Assembly: GCA_016267585.1 (NCBI GenBank)
Contig: JACQUT010000264.1
Location: forward strand, 1 to 7,577
DNA length: 7,577 nucleotides
Direction: 5' to 3'
Origin: Cyanobacteria bacterium NC_groundwater_1444_Ag_S-0.65um_54_12
GTDB lineage: Bacteria > Cyanobacteriota > Sericytochromatia > S15B-MN24 > VGJW01
Positions 6,648 to 7,577 of the stretch are shown piece by piece. The first letter of the stretch is position 1. The number at the start of each line of letters is the position of its first letter. A program made the position numbers and the translations under genes. The notes beneath the pieces are model-generated. The model ran no database searches. It was not told where the DNA came from and worked only from the letters and a program-made list of their open reading frames with translations.

Positions 6648-6693
6648 CAGAGCAGAGAATTCAACGGGCGCAGGTATCCCGGGGCGCTGCGAC
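6648..6693. other. 46-bp gap between transaldolase and glycosylase genes
   Basis: No terminator hairpin, T run or convincing promoter is visible, so read-through transcription from the transaldolase gene into the repair genes is likely. Confidence 0.5.
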
Positions 6694-7347
6694 TCAGCGC
6701 ACGAGCTGGCGCTGCCCTTCCCAGTCCTTCATGAATTTCTCGATACCGACATCGGTCAAGGGGTGATGATACAGCTGCTTCAGAATTTTCAACGGCATAG
6801 TACAGACGTCAGCACCTAGCTTGGCCGCCTCGGTGACATGCAGCGGATGACGTACCGATGCCACCAAAATCTCAGTATCGAAATCATAGTTAGCATAGAT
6901 CTGAATGATCTCCTCGATCAGTTTCATCCCATCCCAACCTTCATCATCAACTCTTCCGACGAAGGGACTCACGAAGCTGGCACCGGCTCTGGCAGCCAAC
7001 AGTGCTTGATTGGCACTGAAACAGAGCGTGATGTTGGTCCGAATCTCTGCTACCTTGCAGGCTCTGGCTGCTTTGAGACCCTCGATGGTCAGTGGCAACT
7101 TGATCACCACGTTAGAAGCCCAGCCGGCATACTCGCGCGCTTCGCGCATCATTCCCTCGAAATCCGGGGCGAGTGCTTCGACGCTGACTGGTCCTTCTAC
7201 CAGATGGCAGATTTCCAAGATGAGTTCTTTGAAACTGGTCCTTTCCTTGGCGATCAGCGAGGGATTGGTTGTTACGCCATCTATTTGCCCCCAAGCGCTA
7301 GCGGTGCGAATTTCGTCGCTGTTTCCAGTGTCCAAGAACAACTTCAT
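6694..7347 (-). CDS. Transaldolase, short TalC/fructose-6-phosphate-aldolase-type subfamily
   Basis: Class I aldolase of the non-oxidative pentose phosphate pathway, a single (beta/alpha)8 barrel that probably forms decamers in the cytosol, as known for the family. The 217-aa length is typical. Visible landmarks are [21 protein letters not shown] (24-35), SVEAL with Glu57, the Schiff-base lysine Lys83 in [33 protein letters not shown] (111-135) with Phe129, and [15 protein letters not shown] near the end. E. coli fructose-6-phosphate aldolase has Gln59 and Tyr131 at the positions of Glu57 and Phe129. Glu and Phe there are the transaldolase pattern, so dihydroxyacetone transfer between sugar phosphates is the likelier activity. 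Start ATG 7347-7345 is preceded by a strong AAGGAG. The gene follows the adenosyltransferase stop by 25 bp. Confidence 0.93.
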   Translation of the reverse strand: MKLFLDTGNSDEIRTASAWGQIDGVTTNPSLIAKERTSFKELILEICHLVEGPVSVEALAPDFEGMMREAREYAGWASNVVIKLPLTIEGLKAARACKVAEIRTNITLCFSANQALLAARAGASFVSPFVGRVDDEGWDGMKLIEEIIQIYANYDFDTEILVASVRHPLHVTEAAKLGADVCTMPLKILKQLYHHPLTDVGIEKFMKDWEGQRQLVR

Positions 7348-7354
7348 TACGGGT

Positions 7355-7360
7355 CTCCTT
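7355..7360 (-). promoter_or_regulatory. Shine-Dalgarno sequence of the transaldolase gene
   Basis: AAGGAG on the minus strand lies 7 nt before the ATG at 7347 and follows an A-rich run. It is the only textbook ribosome binding site in the window. The repair genes rely on overlapping start/stop codons instead, so the transaldolase is likely translated more strongly and independently. Confidence 0.85.
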
Positions 7361-7372
7361 TTTTGTGCGCCT

Positions 7373-7577
7373 TCATTTTACCACTGGCGGCAATGAATCA
7401 TCAGCAGCTGGCCAATCTGGAGTGCCGAGTTGCTGGTTAACATAGCGCGCCAAAACAAAAAGATAGTCCGACAAGCGATTCAAATACTCGAGTATTCCGA
7501 GATCCAGCCTCTCGGCTGCCTGCAAGCTTACCACCAGTCGTTCGGCACGACGGGCGACCGTGCGTGCTACATGTAAC
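7373..7577 (-). CDS. Corrinoid (cob(I)alamin) adenosyltransferase, PduO/MMAB type, 5'-partial
   Basis: Only the C-terminal 67 codons plus stop are in the window; the start lies beyond base 7577. The frame reads [18 protein letters not shown], then [20 protein letters not shown], and ends in TGA (7375-7373). ARRAER and [14 protein letters not shown] are the hallmark helices of the PduO/MMAB family. These enzymes are trimers that transfer the 5'-deoxyadenosyl group of ATP to cob(I)alamin, making coenzyme B12 for mutases, ribonucleotide reductases and diol dehydratases. The position before RRAER, often Cys in homologues, is Ala here. The short tail after VNQQLG is polar and ends VVK. It is transcribed with the transaldolase 25 bp downstream. 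A client B12 enzyme is not in view. Confidence 0.9.
   Translation of the reverse strand, partial: LHVARTVARRAERLVVSLQAAERLDLGILEYLNRLSDYLFVLARYVNQQLGTPDWPAADDSLPPVVK

Noticed and set aside
1..7577. CRISPR array, tRNA/rRNA genes, mobile element or defence island
   Set aside because: No direct-repeat arrays, cloverleaf-like sequences, transposase motifs or terminal inverted repeats were seen on either strand; the methyltransferase alone does not make a defence locus.

Overview
The window is a compact bacterial chromosome segment of moderately high GC. Almost every base is coding. One gene is on the plus strand (1-450, 5' end cut off). Everything else is on the minus strand, so it reads from right to left: PduO-type corrinoid adenosyltransferase (5' end cut off), transaldolase of the TalC/FSA type, AAG-type 3-methyladenine DNA glycosylase, RecG helicase, RsmD 16S rRNA methyltransferase, a zinc-ribbon DNA methyltransferase, and a tetratricopeptide-repeat (TPR) gene. 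No tRNA, rRNA, CRISPR array, insertion sequence or phage gene is visible.

Layout. 1-450 encodes the C-terminal part of a Cam-like gamma-class carbonic anhydrase homologue. Two of its three zinc-binding histidines are replaced. It converges on the TPR gene (447-1142), and the two stop codons share the tetramer CTAG. The TPR gene has an in-frame TAA at 948-950 inside a repeat, so it is a pseudogene, a recoded gene or a sequence error. A 177-bp gap (1143-1319) separates it from the methyltransferase. From there the genes are tightly packed. Glycosylase and recG overlap by ATGA, recG and rsmD by TGATG, and rsmD and the methyltransferase by GTGA. These overlaps fix the start codons and imply translational coupling. 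The transaldolase has the one clear Shine-Dalgarno sequence in the window and sits 25 bp after the adenosyltransferase.

How the genes fit together. The glycosylase excises alkylated bases and RecG remodels stalled forks, so the two form a plausible damage-repair pair. RsmD and the last methyltransferase modify rRNA and (probably) DNA. The adenosyltransferase and transaldolase are metabolic neighbours with no obvious functional link.

Organism. RecG is about 822 residues, with an N-terminal block (DLQGRxxRFSEFM) that I recall from cyanobacterial-type long RecG. Exact GCGATCGC octamers (the cyanobacterial HIP1 sequence) occur three times, where roughly 0.1-0.2 would be expected by chance. Together with the Cam-like protein this hints at a cyanobacterium or relative. 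However, the recG-rsmD order and the TalC-type transaldolase also occur in Firmicutes and Chloroflexota, so the assignment is tentative. I see no convincing new multi-gene system. The best leads are the metal-site loss in the carbonic anhydrase homologue, the interrupted TPR gene, and the orphan zinc-ribbon methyltransferase embedded in a housekeeping operon.
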